Shown here in pieces: positions 51,948 to 60,597 of a stretch of 64,000 nucleotides of DNA. The translations under genes and the position numbers were made by a program. Position 1 is the first letter of the stretch. The number at the start of each line of letters is the position of its first letter. This stretch comes from Streptomyces sp. TLI_146 (GTDB taxonomy: Bacteria; Actinomycetota; Actinomycetes; Streptomycetales; Streptomycetaceae), in NCBI RefSeq assembly GCF_002846415.1, contig NZ_PJMX01000001.1:7502001-7566000 (forward strand), given 5' to 3'. The notes under the pieces were generated by a model, which ran no database searches, was not told where the DNA came from, and saw nothing but the letters and a program-made list of their open reading frames with translations.

Positions 51948-52618
51948 CCACCCTCTCCCACGCCTGGTCCTGGCTCACCACCTCCAGCCACTGGCACGGC
52001 GAGAACGGCATCTGGCACCGGCTCGGCGAGCACCTCTGGCTCACCGCCCTCTGCCTCGTCCTCAGCTGCCTCATCGCGCTGCCCGTCGCCCTCGTCCTCG
52101 GCCACCTCGGCAAAGGCGGCGCCCTCGCCGTCAACCTCTCCAACATCGGGCGGGCCGTGCCCACCTTCGCCGTACTCGTCCTGCTGCTCCTCACCCCCCT
52201 CGGCAGGCACGGCGAGGCACCCACGATCGTCGCCCTCATCCTGTTCGCCGTACCGCCGCTCCTCACCAACGGGTACGTCGGCATGCGCGAAGTCGACCGC
52301 GACGTCGTCCGGGCCGCCCGGGGCATGGGCATGACCGGCAGCCAGATGCTGTGGCGCGTCGAGCTGCCCCTCGCACTTCCGCTGCTCCTCACCGGCGTAC
52401 GCATCGCCGCCGTCCAGCTCGTCGCCACCGCCACCCTCGCCGCACTCGCGGGCGGCGGCGGGCTCGGGCGGATCATCACCGCCGGGTTCAACCTCGCCTC
52501 CACACCACAGGTCGTTGCCGGGGCCGTCCTCGTCGCCGTCTTCGCCCTCCTCGTGGAGGCGATCTTCGAGGTCGTCCAGCGCCTCGCGCCCGCCTGGGCG
52601 AGGGGCGGCCCCGCATGA
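51944..52618 (+). CDS. OpuC/OpuB-type ABC transporter permease 2
   Basis: A 224-residue inner-membrane permease homologous to permease 1. The ATPase-contact motif is RAARGMGMTGSQMLWRVELP; GLGRIITAGFNLAS is near the end. It starts at ATG 51944 overlapping the stop of the 42-codon remnant and overlaps the binding-protein start as ATGA (52615-52618), so all four ORFs are translationally coupled. It forms the channel with permease 1. Confidence 0.88.
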   Translation: MTTLSHAWSWLTTSSHWHGENGIWHRLGEHLWLTALCLVLSCLIALPVALVLGHLGKGGALAVNLSNIGRAVPTFAVLVLLLLTPLGRHGEAPTIVALILFAVPPLLTNGYVGMREVDRDVVRAARGMGMTGSQMLWRVELPLALPLLLTGVRIAAVQLVATATLAALAGGGGLGRIITAGFNLASTPQVVAGAVLVAVFALLVEAIFEVVQRLAPAWARGGPA

Positions 52619-53556
52619 GAGTCCGACACGCGCTCCCTGCCGCGCTCCTCACCCTCACCGCCTGCACCACCGGCCCCACCCTCGAAACCCAGGGCACCGT
52701 CACCGCACCCCCCGGCGACAGCAAACACCTCACCATCGGCACCGCCGGGTTCACCGAAAGCGACCTGCTCGCCCAGATGTACGCCCTGCTGCTCCAGCAA
52801 GCCGGCTACCGCACCACGATCCTTTCCGTCACCAACCGCGAGCTCTACGAACCCGCCCTCGAAGCCGGGCAGATCGACGTCGTCCCGGAATACGCCGCCA
52901 CCTTCGCCGACTGGCTCAACGCCAAAGCCCACGGGCCCGACGCGCCGCCCGTCGGCTCACCCGACCTCGCCACCACCATGGCCGCCCTCCGCCGCCTCGC
53001 CGCCCCCCGCGGCCTCACCGTCCTCGAACCCGGCAAAGCCGTCGACCAGAACGCCTTCGCCGTCACCGCCGAGTACGCCCGGCAGCACGAACTGCACACC
53101 CTCAGCGACCTCGGCGCCGCCAAACTGCCCGTACGGCTCGCCGCCGGTGACGAATGCGTCCAACGCCCCTACTGCGAACCCGGGCTGAAGAAGACGTACG
53201 GCATCGACATCACCGCCGTCGACCCCAAAGGCGTAGGCACCACCCAGTCCAAACAAGCCGTCCAGAACGGACAGGACCAGATGGTCCTCACCACCACGAC
53301 GGACGCCACCCTGGACGCCTTCGGGCTCGTCCTCCTCGCCGACGACAAGCACCTCCAGAACGCCGACTACATCGTGCCCGTCGTCAACCGCTCCCGGGCG
53401 GGCAGTCAGGGAGTCACCAAGGCCCTCGGTGCGCTCAACACCGTCCTGACGACCGGCGACTTGGCCGGTCTCAACCAGCAGGTCGACAGCTGGCGGCGAC
53501 TGCCCAAAGACGTCGCCAAGAACTACCTGGTGTCGAAGGGATTGCTCCGGTCCTGA
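52615..53556 (+). CDS. Glycine betaine/choline-type substrate-binding lipoprotein
   Basis: A 313-residue lipoprotein. The signal peptide and lipobox are LPAALLTLTAC, with Cys17 lipidated. The mature part is an OpuAC/OpuCC-type binding protein: LTIGTAGFTESDLLAQMYAL, VVPEYAATFADWLN and VVNRSRAGSQGVTKALGALN are recognisable. It would capture osmolytes such as betaine or choline and deliver them to the two permeases. It is the last gene of the operon, ending in an 18-bp tandem repeat. Confidence 0.88.
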   Translation: MRVRHALPAALLTLTACTTGPTLETQGTVTAPPGDSKHLTIGTAGFTESDLLAQMYALLLQQAGYRTTILSVTNRELYEPALEAGQIDVVPEYAATFADWLNAKAHGPDAPPVGSPDLATTMAALRRLAAPRGLTVLEPGKAVDQNAFAVTAEYARQHELHTLSDLGAAKLPVRLAAGDECVQRPYCEPGLKKTYGIDITAVDPKGVGTTQSKQAVQNGQDQMVLTTTTDATLDAFGLVLLADDKHLQNADYIVPVVNRSRAGSQGVTKALGALNTVLTTGDLAGLNQQVDSWRRLPKDVAKNYLVSKGLLRS

Positions 53557-53620
53557 CGTCCCCAACGGTCCTGACGTCCCTAACGCTCCCGACGTCCCTA
53601 CCGGTCCTGACGCCCCTGTC
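53549..53620. repeat. Four 18-bp tandem repeats
   Basis: Units begin at 53549, 53567, 53585 and 53603, each a variant of GGTCCTGACGTCCCYAAC. The first contains the stop codon of the binding-protein gene and the last two encode the Gln/Arg-rich C-terminus of the convergent GNAT gene. The repeats explain that gene's unusual tail. Confidence 0.7.
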
Positions 53621-54305
53621 GACCCGGAATCCTGTCCCGCAACCGATCCTTGCCGCGCCGGTGCAGCCGCCGCTGGACACGCCCGAGCGTACGGTCCGGT
53701 GGCGCCTCCTCCACCAGGTCGTCGGCGCCCTCCTGCACGCACACATGGACGTGCACGTCGTGCCAGCCGTCCGCGTGCAACTGCGCGCTGCGGCGCGTGC
53801 TCTCCGGGACGAAGCCCGACTTCAGGGCCACCCGGCACGCCGCCTCGTTCGCCATCGGATGCGCGATCTCGATCCGGTGCAGCCCCACCGTGTCCAGCGC
53901 CCACGACGCCAGCGTGGCCACCGCCGCAGGCGCCACCCCATGGCCCCGCACCGACGGCAGGATCCAATACCGGCAGTCCGCGCGGCCGACCGCCAAGTCG
54001 AGGCTGCACAGGGCGACCCACCCGATCAGCGCCCCGTCATGCGCCTGCACAATCGCCCAGTGCGCGTCCGTCTCCGCACGCCAGCCCTGCCGCCAGCGCG
54101 CGATCCACCCCCTCGTCTCGATCTCGCAGTCCGCGCGCCGCCGCGTCCAGTGCTGGATCGCCGGATCCTGGTACGCCTCGTAAACGAACGGCGCGTCCTC
54201 AAGTTCCCACGGCCGCAAGAAAAGACCGGCTGACACCGCCAGGGCCGGTTGGTCGGACCGACCGAGACGGCCTGCCGGGACAACGGCAGGGACCAACTGG
54301 GGCAT
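53598..54305 (-). CDS. GNAT acetyltransferase (RimJ/RimL-like)
   Basis: A 235-residue protein. The N-terminal half is the RimJ-like GNAT domain: LFLRPWELEDAPFVYEAYQD, then RYWILPSVRGHGVAPAAVAT with the acetyl-CoA loop, and IAHPMANEAACRVALKSGF. It would acetylate a protein N-terminus or small amine. The last 30 residues (RVQRRLHRRGKDRLRDRIPG) are very basic and come partly from an 18-bp tandem repeat; the original protein may have ended earlier. The start is ATG at 54305. Confidence 0.8.
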   Translation of the reverse strand: MPQLVPAVVPAGRLGRSDQPALAVSAGLFLRPWELEDAPFVYEAYQDPAIQHWTRRRADCEIETRGWIARWRQGWRAETDAHWAIVQAHDGALIGWVALCSLDLAVGRADCRYWILPSVRGHGVAPAAVATLASWALDTVGLHRIEIAHPMANEAACRVALKSGFVPESTRRSAQLHADGWHDVHVHVCVQEGADDLVEEAPPDRTLGRVQRRLHRRGKDRLRDRIPGRQGRQDR

Positions 54306-54511
54306 GGACCCATCATGGCAGCGGATCACCGCCGGAGGGGGCCGCTCCAGACGGACCACCCACCCGATTTTTCACGTCCACATTTTCACGTCCCTACGGG
54401 ACTTGACGAGACCCGATGTCACTCCCGTACCGCACCCGCGCGACCCGCCCCAACGGCCCGACCCCGACAATGGCGGATAAGAGGAAGCATCGGCGAGAGG
54501 GACACGAGGGT

Positions 54512-55219
54512 ATGGATCACGACGAGCTCCGCAGCCGCTTCGCGACACTGACCACCGCACACCTGGCGGACGCCTGCCTCCGCGCGCGCGTGCCCGTGCG
54601 GTGCGCGCCGTCCGCAGTACGTCCCGTGGTGGACGGCGGACGCGTCGCCGGGCGGGTGGCACCCGCCCGGCACGTCGGCAGTGTCGACATCTTCCTGGAG
54701 GCGTACGAGGAGGCCGCGCCCGGAGACGTACTGGTCGTCGACAACGGCGGACGGCTCGACGAGGCCTGCGTCGGCGACCTCGCCGTCCTGGAGGCCAAGG
54801 ACGCCGGGCTCGCCGGGGTCGTCATCTGGGGGCTGCACCGCGACACCGCCGACATCCGGGCCATCGGGCTGCCCGTCTTCAGCATGGGCGCCACCCCGGC
54901 CGGACCCCAGCGGCTCGACGGCCGCGCCAAGGACGCGCTGGAGGCCGCCACAGTGGGGGAGTGGACTGTCAGCCGCGCGGACGTCGCCTTCGGGGACGAC
55001 GACGGCGTCCTCTTCGTGCCCGCCGACCGGGCCGCCGAACTCCTCACCGTGGCCGAGACCATCCGCGACACCGAACGCCGCCAGGCCGACCGCATCCGCG
55101 AAGGCAACTCCCTGCGTGAACAGGTGCAGTTCGCCCGCTATCTCACCGACCGACGCGGCAACCCCGCGCTCACGTTCCGTGAGCATCTGCGCGCTGTCGG
55201 TGGGGCGATCGAGGAATAG
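54512..55219 (+). CDS. RraA-family protein (HMG aldolase-like)
   Basis: A 235-residue protein of the RraA / 4-hydroxy-4-methyl-2-oxoglutarate aldolase family. The conserved loop GDVLVVDNGGRLDEACVGDL and the active-site segment VIWGLHRDTADIRAIGLPVF contain the key Arg-Asp pair. Members either regulate RNase E or cleave oxo-acids; aldolase is more likely in actinomycetes. The ATG at 54512 is best placed relative to the fold; upstream starts lack ribosome sites. Confidence 0.82.
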   Translation: MDHDELRSRFATLTTAHLADACLRARVPVRCAPSAVRPVVDGGRVAGRVAPARHVGSVDIFLEAYEEAAPGDVLVVDNGGRLDEACVGDLAVLEAKDAGLAGVVIWGLHRDTADIRAIGLPVFSMGATPAGPQRLDGRAKDALEAATVGEWTVSRADVAFGDDDGVLFVPADRAAELLTVAETIRDTERRQADRIREGNSLREQVQFARYLTDRRGNPALTFREHLRAVGGAIEE

Positions 55220-55283
55220 CATGGTGTACGTGGCGTATGGCGCGCATGACCGTGTACCTCTCGACGGAAGGGACGGGTGACCG

Positions 55284-56009
55284 ATGCTGATCGGCGCGCA
55301 CGAACCCCTCGCCGTCGACGTGACGGCGGCGATCCGCACCGGTGACGTCCGGGGCCTCCAGGAGCTCCTCGCCGCCCACCCCGGTCTCGCGGCCGCGCGG
55401 CTGGGCGACGAGCTGGTGAACCGCACCCTCCTCCACGTGGCCACGGACTGGCCGGGCCACTTCCCGAACGGCCCGGCGGTCGTGGCCGCGCTCGTCGCGG
55501 CGGGCGCGGACGTGGGGGCGCGGTTCACCGGCCCGCACGCGGAGACCCCGCTCCACTGGGCGGCCAGCTGCGACGACGTCGACGTCCTCGACACGCTGCT
55601 CGACCTGGGCGCCGACATCGAGGTCGACGGCTCGGTCATCGCGGGCGGCACCGCGATCGCGGACGCGGTCGCGTTCGGCCAGTGGCGGGCCGCCCGCCGC
55701 CTGTTCGAACGCGGCGCCCGTACGACCCTGTGGCAGGCGGCCGGCCTCGGCGAACTCGACCGCGTCGCCGCCTACTTCGCCCCCGGCACCCCGCCACCGC
55801 CCGCCATCGAGATCACCGAAGCCCTGTGGTGCGCCTGTCACGGGGGCCAGCGGCCGACGGCCGCGTACCTCCGCGACCGGGGCGGCGACATCGACTGGGT
55901 CGGCTACGACGAACTGACCCCGCTGGACGCGGCCGTCCGCGCGGGCCACGACGAAGTGGCCGCGTGGCTGCGGGGGCTGGGCGCGAGGTCGGCCAAGGAG
56001 CGCACGTAA
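55284..56009 (+). CDS. Ankyrin-repeat protein
   Basis: A 241-residue soluble protein with four to five ankyrin repeats, seen as RTLLHVATDWPGHFPNGPA, ETPLHWAASCDDVDVLDTLL, TAIADAVAFGQWRAARRLF and LTPLDAAVRAGHDEVAAWL. The repeats form a curved protein-binding surface. The partner is unknown. The start is ATG at 55284. It follows the RraA gene on the same strand, but a 64-base gap and a lack of overlap do not prove an operon. Confidence 0.85.
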   Translation: MLIGAHEPLAVDVTAAIRTGDVRGLQELLAAHPGLAAARLGDELVNRTLLHVATDWPGHFPNGPAVVAALVAAGADVGARFTGPHAETPLHWAASCDDVDVLDTLLDLGADIEVDGSVIAGGTAIADAVAFGQWRAARRLFERGARTTLWQAAGLGELDRVAAYFAPGTPPPPAIEITEALWCACHGGQRPTAAYLRDRGGDIDWVGYDELTPLDAAVRAGHDEVAAWLRGLGARSAKERT

Positions 56010-56101
56010 GGCGTAGTCGTATCTCCTCGACACTCCGCCGTCGCACTGACTCCTCGTGATGACCGCGCCCATTGTCAGTGGGGCGTGCCATGGTGGTTCG
56101 C

Positions 56102-56638
56102 ATGGGAACGACACGTACGGCACCTGACGGGCGGCCCATTCCGCCGCCGCACGCCGATGAACGCGCCATGCTGGAGAGCTGGCTGGACTTCCAGCGGGCC
56201 ACGCTCGCGCTGAAGTGCGACGGCCTGGACGACCACCGGCTGCGGCTGGCGTCGGTGGAGCCGTCCGCGATGACGCTGCTCGGCCTCGTCCGGCACATGG
56301 CGGAGATCGAACGGAACTGGTTCCAGCGGGTGTTCGCCGGTCAGGACATACCGTTCCTGTTCGGCAAGGACGGCGACGCCGGGTTCACGCTGGACCCGGA
56401 CCGGGGAATCGAGGACGAGCTGGCGCTCTGGCGCGCGGAAGTCGCCCGGGGCCGCGAGCTCATCGCCGACGCGTCCCTGGAGGACGCCGGGCCGCTGAGC
56501 GCGGAGAACGCGGCCGTCCTGGGCGAATCGACCGTCTCCCTGCGCTGGATCCTCATCCACATGATCGAGGAATACGCCCGGCACAACGGGCACGCGGACC
56601 TGCTCCGGGAGCGCGTCGACGGGGTGACAGGCGTCTAG
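56102..56638 (+). CDS. DinB-family protein (DUF664)
   Basis: A 178-residue four-helix-bundle protein. The metal-binding His residues are in LLGLVRHMAEIERNWF and in ILIHMIEEYARHNGHADLL, the signature of the DinB/YfiT fold. Such proteins include mycothiol-dependent transferases; this one may use mycothiol but no direct evidence is visible. The ATG at 56102 is preferred over an ATG four codons earlier. It stands alone. Confidence 0.85.
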   Translation: MGTTRTAPDGRPIPPPHADERAMLESWLDFQRATLALKCDGLDDHRLRLASVEPSAMTLLGLVRHMAEIERNWFQRVFAGQDIPFLFGKDGDAGFTLDPDRGIEDELALWRAEVARGRELIADASLEDAGPLSAENAAVLGESTVSLRWILIHMIEEYARHNGHADLLRERVDGVTGV

Positions 56639-56805
56639 GGGCGCATTGAAGCAGAGGGAGGTTCTGGAGCGCCCAGGTCGCACATCGATCGGACCTGTCG
56701 ACGTGGGCAAGGCGCTGCCCTTGAAGCACTCCGTTCGGGACACTGGGGTGCGGGGGCGGGGCGCGCGCGGTCCTGTTCCCGTGTGTCGGCGGACGGGAGG
56801 CAGTC

Positions 56806-57504
56806 ATGGCCTTGCATCGCAGCACGCGGTCGCGGCCCGTGGCCGTCGCGATAGGTGTGCTCCTCGCCCTGGTGTCCGTCGCGGGCTGCTCGGACGATGG
56901 TCTGCCGAAGCGGCGCACCGTACCGATGAACCAGGGGGACCAAGGCAGCGGTGCCGACGACGCCTGGACGGCGGAGGCCCGGGACGCCGTCAAGGTGGTG
57001 GACGACTTCTGGCGGTCGCACTGGAACGAGCACTTCACCGGTACCTATCGCTCCCCGAAGGTCGTCGGCACGTACACGCCCCACACTCCCCAGGCCCCGA
57101 GGTGCGGGAGCGAACCGGCCACCCCGTACAACGCGTTCTACTGCCCCGCCGGGGACTTCATCGCCTGGGACGGAAAGCTGATGCGCGACGGATACGCCCA
57201 GGGCGACTCCTGGGTGTATCTGGTCATCGCCCACGAATGGGGCCACGCCGTGCAGCGCAGGGTGCTGGGACTCAAGGACGTGGCCCAGGAACTCCAGGCG
57301 GACTGCCTGGCCGGGGCCACGCTCTTCGGCTCCGAGGAGCTGCGGTTCGAGCCGGGGGACACCGACGAGCTGGCCCAGGCGCTGACCGCGCTCGCCGACG
57401 AGTCGCCCTGGACCAACTCCCAGGACCACGGCAACGCCGACCAGCGCCTGTCGGCCTTCAGCACGGGCGGCCGGGGCGGGGCCGACGCCTGTCTGCCCAG
57501 GTGA
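56806..57504 (+). CDS. Predicted zinc metallopeptidase lipoprotein (neutral zinc peptidase family)
   Basis: A 232-residue secreted lipoprotein: the N-terminal VAIGVLLALVSVAGC gives a lipobox with Cys28. HEWGH at residues 143-147 is the zinc-binding motif of the YpfJ/neutral-zinc-metallopeptidase family, and a conserved ELQADCLAGA follows. YNAFYCPAGDFIAWD is also typical. It would be an extracellular or periplasm-facing peptidase of unknown substrate. The start is ATG at 56806. It converges on the caspase gene. Confidence 0.85.
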   Translation: MALHRSTRSRPVAVAIGVLLALVSVAGCSDDGLPKRRTVPMNQGDQGSGADDAWTAEARDAVKVVDDFWRSHWNEHFTGTYRSPKVVGTYTPHTPQAPRCGSEPATPYNAFYCPAGDFIAWDGKLMRDGYAQGDSWVYLVIAHEWGHAVQRRVLGLKDVAQELQADCLAGATLFGSEELRFEPGDTDELAQALTALADESPWTNSQDHGNADQRLSAFSTGGRGGADACLPR

Positions 57505-57556
57505 GCGGCCGGGACACCTCCGTCGTCAGCGATTCCGCGCGGACCGGCCCGTACGC

Positions 57557-59578
57557 TCACATCCCGCCGTGGTGCTCGACGGCGTATAGCCGACCGCCCA
57601 AGTCGGCGACGTACACCACCCCGTCCGACACGGTCGGTGACGCCTGTATCGGGCGGGCCGTGGGGAGCCGCCACCGCAGGGCGCCGGTCTCGGCGGACAA
57701 GGCGTACAGATGGCCGTCCGCGCTGCCGACGTACACCGTTCCACCGGCCACGGCCGGGGGCGACTGCGTCGGGATGCGCTCGGCGGACACCCACCGGCTC
57801 TCGCCCGTCACCGCGTCGATGCCGCACACCGGACCGGCGTCGGTGCAGACACAGACCAGGCCGTCCGCCAGGACAGGCGCCACGCTCACACCGCTGCCCA
57901 CGGAGGTGCGCCATCTGATCTGCCCGGTCAGCGCGTCGATCGCGTACAGGCCGCCACTGCCGCTGCCCACGTAGAGGAACCACTCGGACAGGGCGGACCG
58001 CGACGAGACCGGGGACGGAACCGCGGTCCGCCATTTGCGCTTCCCGGTCGCCGCGTTGACGCCGTACACGGCCCGTGCGGTGGCGGTCCACACCAGGCCG
58101 CCCGCCGCCGCCACCCACTGGAAGGGAGCTATGCGCGGGCAGTACGTCCAGCTCCGCTCACCGGTGGCGAGGCTCAGGGCGTACAGGCTGTTCGAGTTCG
58201 CGAGGTAGACCGACCCGCCGTCCGTCTCGGGGAGGGCGGTGACCCGTTGGCGCACCCTGAACTGCCAGCGTTCCGCGCCGGTGCGGGCGTCCAGCAGATG
58301 GAAGTACGGGCCCGCCGTGACGCCCACGGTCCCTTCCGGCCCGGCGAGGACGGCGTGCACGGGGTTCCCGGCGTCGAAGCACCAGCGGTCCCGGCCGGTG
58401 GCCTTCTCCACCGCGTACACCCGCCCCCGGTTGTCGCCGACGTGCACCGAGCCGTTGACGACGGCGAGGGAGGCGTGCACGGATGCCTCGGTGGGGGCCG
58501 ACCAGCGGACGCGGTCCGGCGCGGGGGACGGGGCCGGTGGCGCCTGGGGCTCCGGCGGAAAGGCCGAGGCCAGGGCCGGGGCCGTGGCCTGTGGTGGCGG
58601 GACCGGGGTCGGCGATGTCGGGTCCTCACCGGCCCCCGCCAGCGTCCGCAACCTCCTCTCGGCCGCCGCCGAAACACTGCGGCTGTCGTCGTCCAGGAGA
58701 CGCCGCATCTCCTCCTCGACCCGCTGCCGTACGGTCGCGTTGCCGATCCGGTGCCGATCGGCGAGGCCCTCGATCGCGCCGAGCCGGTCGGCGGCCAGCG
58801 GACTGGCCAGCGCGTGCCGCACGTGCGCGGGCAGCTGCCAGTTGACGTTGCGGGCGATGACGATGCGGCCCTCGACGTTCTCCTGCTTCTTCGGGCGTTG
58901 CTGCGGCATCTCCTCGACGACCTTGTCGTGGACGTACGCGTACAGCTCGTCCAGGGTGATGTCCCCGTCGCCGTCGAGGTCCGCGCTGCCGTCACGCAGG
59001 CCGGACACCAGATGGCGGGTGAACACCGACTGCTGGGCCAGGCCGTGGACTTGGTCGCCCTCGAAGGAGTACTGGGTGGCGTCGGATGCGGTCAGGACGC
59101 TGCGACCGCGGCCCCGGAACCGCTCCAGGGTGTGCATGTCGGCGTCGCCCTTGGCCAGGCGGCCGGCCGGGAAGGCGCCGCTGTAGCAGCAGTCGAGGAT
59201 CAGCACCTGCTGCCGGGACGCGCACCCGGTCATCGCGCGGTCGATCTGCTCGGCGGGCAGCGAGGTGAACGCCAGATTGTCGCGGCGGGTGTTCCCCATC
59301 GCCAGATGCAGATGCCCCTCGTCGTCCTTGAGGCCGTGCCCGGTGAAGTACAACAGCGTCAGATCGTCGCGCCGCCGGTCGCGGAACAGGTCACCGATGG
59401 CCTCACCGACCCGGTAATGGGGCTCGTTGATGAGCGTGGTGACCTCGAACCCGGCGATGTCCGGGTCCCGCAGCACGCCCGCGAGGGCCTCGGCGTCGTG
59501 CGCGGGCGCCGTGAGACTGCGCAGACCCGCGTCCTGGTACTCGTACGTCGCGACCAGAAGGGCCAGCCGACGGCCCAC
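57557..59578 (-). CDS. Caspase-like protease fused to a PQQ-type beta-propeller
   Basis: A 673-residue protein. Residues 1-245 are a bacterial caspase (C14) domain: the catalytic His81 is in LLYFTGHGLKDDEG and Cys131 is in LILDCCYSGAF. A calcium-type loop DLDGDGDITLDELY follows near residue 200. Residues 250-315 are helical and HEAT-like, then a Pro-rich linker leads to a beta-propeller of about eight PQQ-like repeats (GRVYAVEKATGRDRW, GLYAIDALTGQIRWRT and others). It starts at GTG 59578, two bases after the upstream stop, so it is coupled to the small partner gene. It is probably a conflict or stress-sensing effector, the propeller sensing a ligand and the protease acting on a target. Confidence 0.88.
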   Translation of the reverse strand: MGRRLALLVATYEYQDAGLRSLTAPAHDAEALAGVLRDPDIAGFEVTTLINEPHYRVGEAIGDLFRDRRRDDLTLLYFTGHGLKDDEGHLHLAMGNTRRDNLAFTSLPAEQIDRAMTGCASRQQVLILDCCYSGAFPAGRLAKGDADMHTLERFRGRGRSVLTASDATQYSFEGDQVHGLAQQSVFTRHLVSGLRDGSADLDGDGDITLDELYAYVHDKVVEEMPQQRPKKQENVEGRIVIARNVNWQLPAHVRHALASPLAADRLGAIEGLADRHRIGNATVRQRVEEEMRRLLDDDSRSVSAAAERRLRTLAGAGEDPTSPTPVPPPQATAPALASAFPPEPQAPPAPSPAPDRVRWSAPTEASVHASLAVVNGSVHVGDNRGRVYAVEKATGRDRWCFDAGNPVHAVLAGPEGTVGVTAGPYFHLLDARTGAERWQFRVRQRVTALPETDGGSVYLANSNSLYALSLATGERSWTYCPRIAPFQWVAAAGGLVWTATARAVYGVNAATGKRKWRTAVPSPVSSRSALSEWFLYVGSGSGGLYAIDALTGQIRWRTSVGSGVSVAPVLADGLVCVCTDAGPVCGIDAVTGESRWVSAERIPTQSPPAVAGGTVYVGSADGHLYALSAETGALRWRLPTARPIQASPTVSDGVVYVADLGGRLYAVEHHGGM

Positions 59579-59580
59579 CG

Positions 59581-59958
59581 CTACTCGCCCGACCGGTGGC
59601 GGCGCACGAACCCGTCGATCAACTCCCGGCGCTCTTCGGCGGTCGCGTGCTCCAGCTCGATCGTGTCGCCGTCGATCGTCACCGAGATGCGGTGCCGGGC
59701 CGACTGCCGGCCGAGCCAGTCCCGCAGGGTGTCGATGAGCACCGTGAACACGCCGCCGGACGCGCTCAGCGCCACCACGATCGCCCCGACCGTCACCGGA
59801 TCGCTGCCCTTGGCACCCGGCGGAAGCTGCCCGACGGGCTCCGGACGAAGCACGTCGACGCCCAACTCGCGCAGCTCCGTACGCAGTCGGCGCACCAGCC
59901 GCTCGGCCTCCTCCGCGTCCGACTCCTCGTCAGGTGCCAGCGCCAGCAGCACTTCCAT
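59581..59958 (-). CDS. EACC1-like small partner protein
   Basis: A 125-residue protein. It has an acidic N-terminal helix (ALAPDEESDAEEAERLVRRL), a hydrophobic stretch (VTVGAIVVALSASGGVFTVL) and a C-terminal beta hairpin (ISVTIDGDTIELEHATAEER). This matches, from memory, the effector-associated constant component EACC1 described beside caspase and other effectors in actinomycete conflict systems. It is encoded directly before the caspase with only two bases between, so the two proteins probably work together. Confidence 0.75.
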   Translation of the reverse strand: MEVLLALAPDEESDAEEAERLVRRLRTELRELGVDVLRPEPVGQLPPGAKGSDPVTVGAIVVALSASGGVFTVLIDTLRDWLGRQSARHRISVTIDGDTIELEHATAEERRELIDGFVRRHRSGE

Positions 59959-60081
59959 CACGCGCCCCCGCTCCAAACCCGCAGCCCACACATCTCGGTG
60001 GTCCGCACGGACAGTACGGTCCATTACATCAGGCGGACCCGAAGCTGGTTTCAACTTCCCTGTCACGGCAACCCGGTCGGC

Positions 60082-60369
60082 ATGTCCAGACGCTACGGCG
60101 GAAACCCGGCCGCGACGATCATCCTCATCATCGCGGATGTCACGGCGGTGATCCTGATCCTGTGGATCGCCTTCTTCCTCTTGGACGCCAACACCGCGAA
60201 CGACCTGGTGTCGTGGGTCCACCACGCGGCGAACTGGCTCTCGGGCTGGTCGCGCGACATGTTCAACGTCGAGTCCGACGACTGGCGCACGATCCTCAAC
60301 TACGGCCTGCCCGCAGTGGTCTACCTGATGATCGGCCACGCGGTCGCCGGGCGGGTCAACCGGTCCTAG
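60082..60369 (+). CDS. Small hypothetical membrane protein
   Basis: A 95-residue protein with two transmembrane helices, AATIILIIADVTAVILILWI and a second near the C-terminus (LNYGLPAVVYLMIGHAVAG). The loop between them is amphipathic (HHAANWLSGWSRDMF). The start is ATG at 60082. No family is recognised. It is divergent from the EACC1-like gene and convergent with another small membrane protein. Confidence 0.7.
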   Translation: MSRRYGGNPAATIILIIADVTAVILILWIAFFLLDANTANDLVSWVHHAANWLSGWSRDMFNVESDDWRTILNYGLPAVVYLMIGHAVAGRVNRS

Positions 60370-60384
60370 GGCCTGTCGGGCGCC

Positions 60385-60555
60385 TCACCGCAGCGGCCGC
60401 CGACGGGCGCGCCGGGACCACCGCACGGTGAAGAAGGCGATGTCGGCCACCAGGACGACGACACCGATGGCCAGCAGATAGCCCAGGCCGTCCGCGACCG
60501 CGCCGATCAGACCCAGGACGACGGCCACCAGGATGAGGAACAGGAACAGCGCCAT
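60385..60555 (-). CDS. Very small hydrophobic protein (56 residues)
   Basis: MALFLFLILVAVVLGLIGAV begins the first of two helices; VVVLVADIAFFTVRW is the second, and a basic RRARRRPLR tail ends it. The ATG at 60555 has AGGAGAGGG upstream at good spacing. Small proteins of this kind occur next to PRC-barrel genes in Streptomyces. The function is unknown. Confidence 0.65.
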   Translation of the reverse strand: MALFLFLILVAVVLGLIGAVADGLGYLLAIGVVVLVADIAFFTVRWSRRARRRPLR

Positions 60556-60597
60556 GGTGTGGCCCTCTCCTTCGTACGTGGACGGTGGTCGGCGTGG

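Noticed and set aside
59596..60081. A long plus-strand extension of the small membrane protein over the EACC1-like gene
   Set aside because: It is antisense to a better-supported gene and has the composition of a shadow frame; the ATG at 60082 gives a normal two-helix protein.
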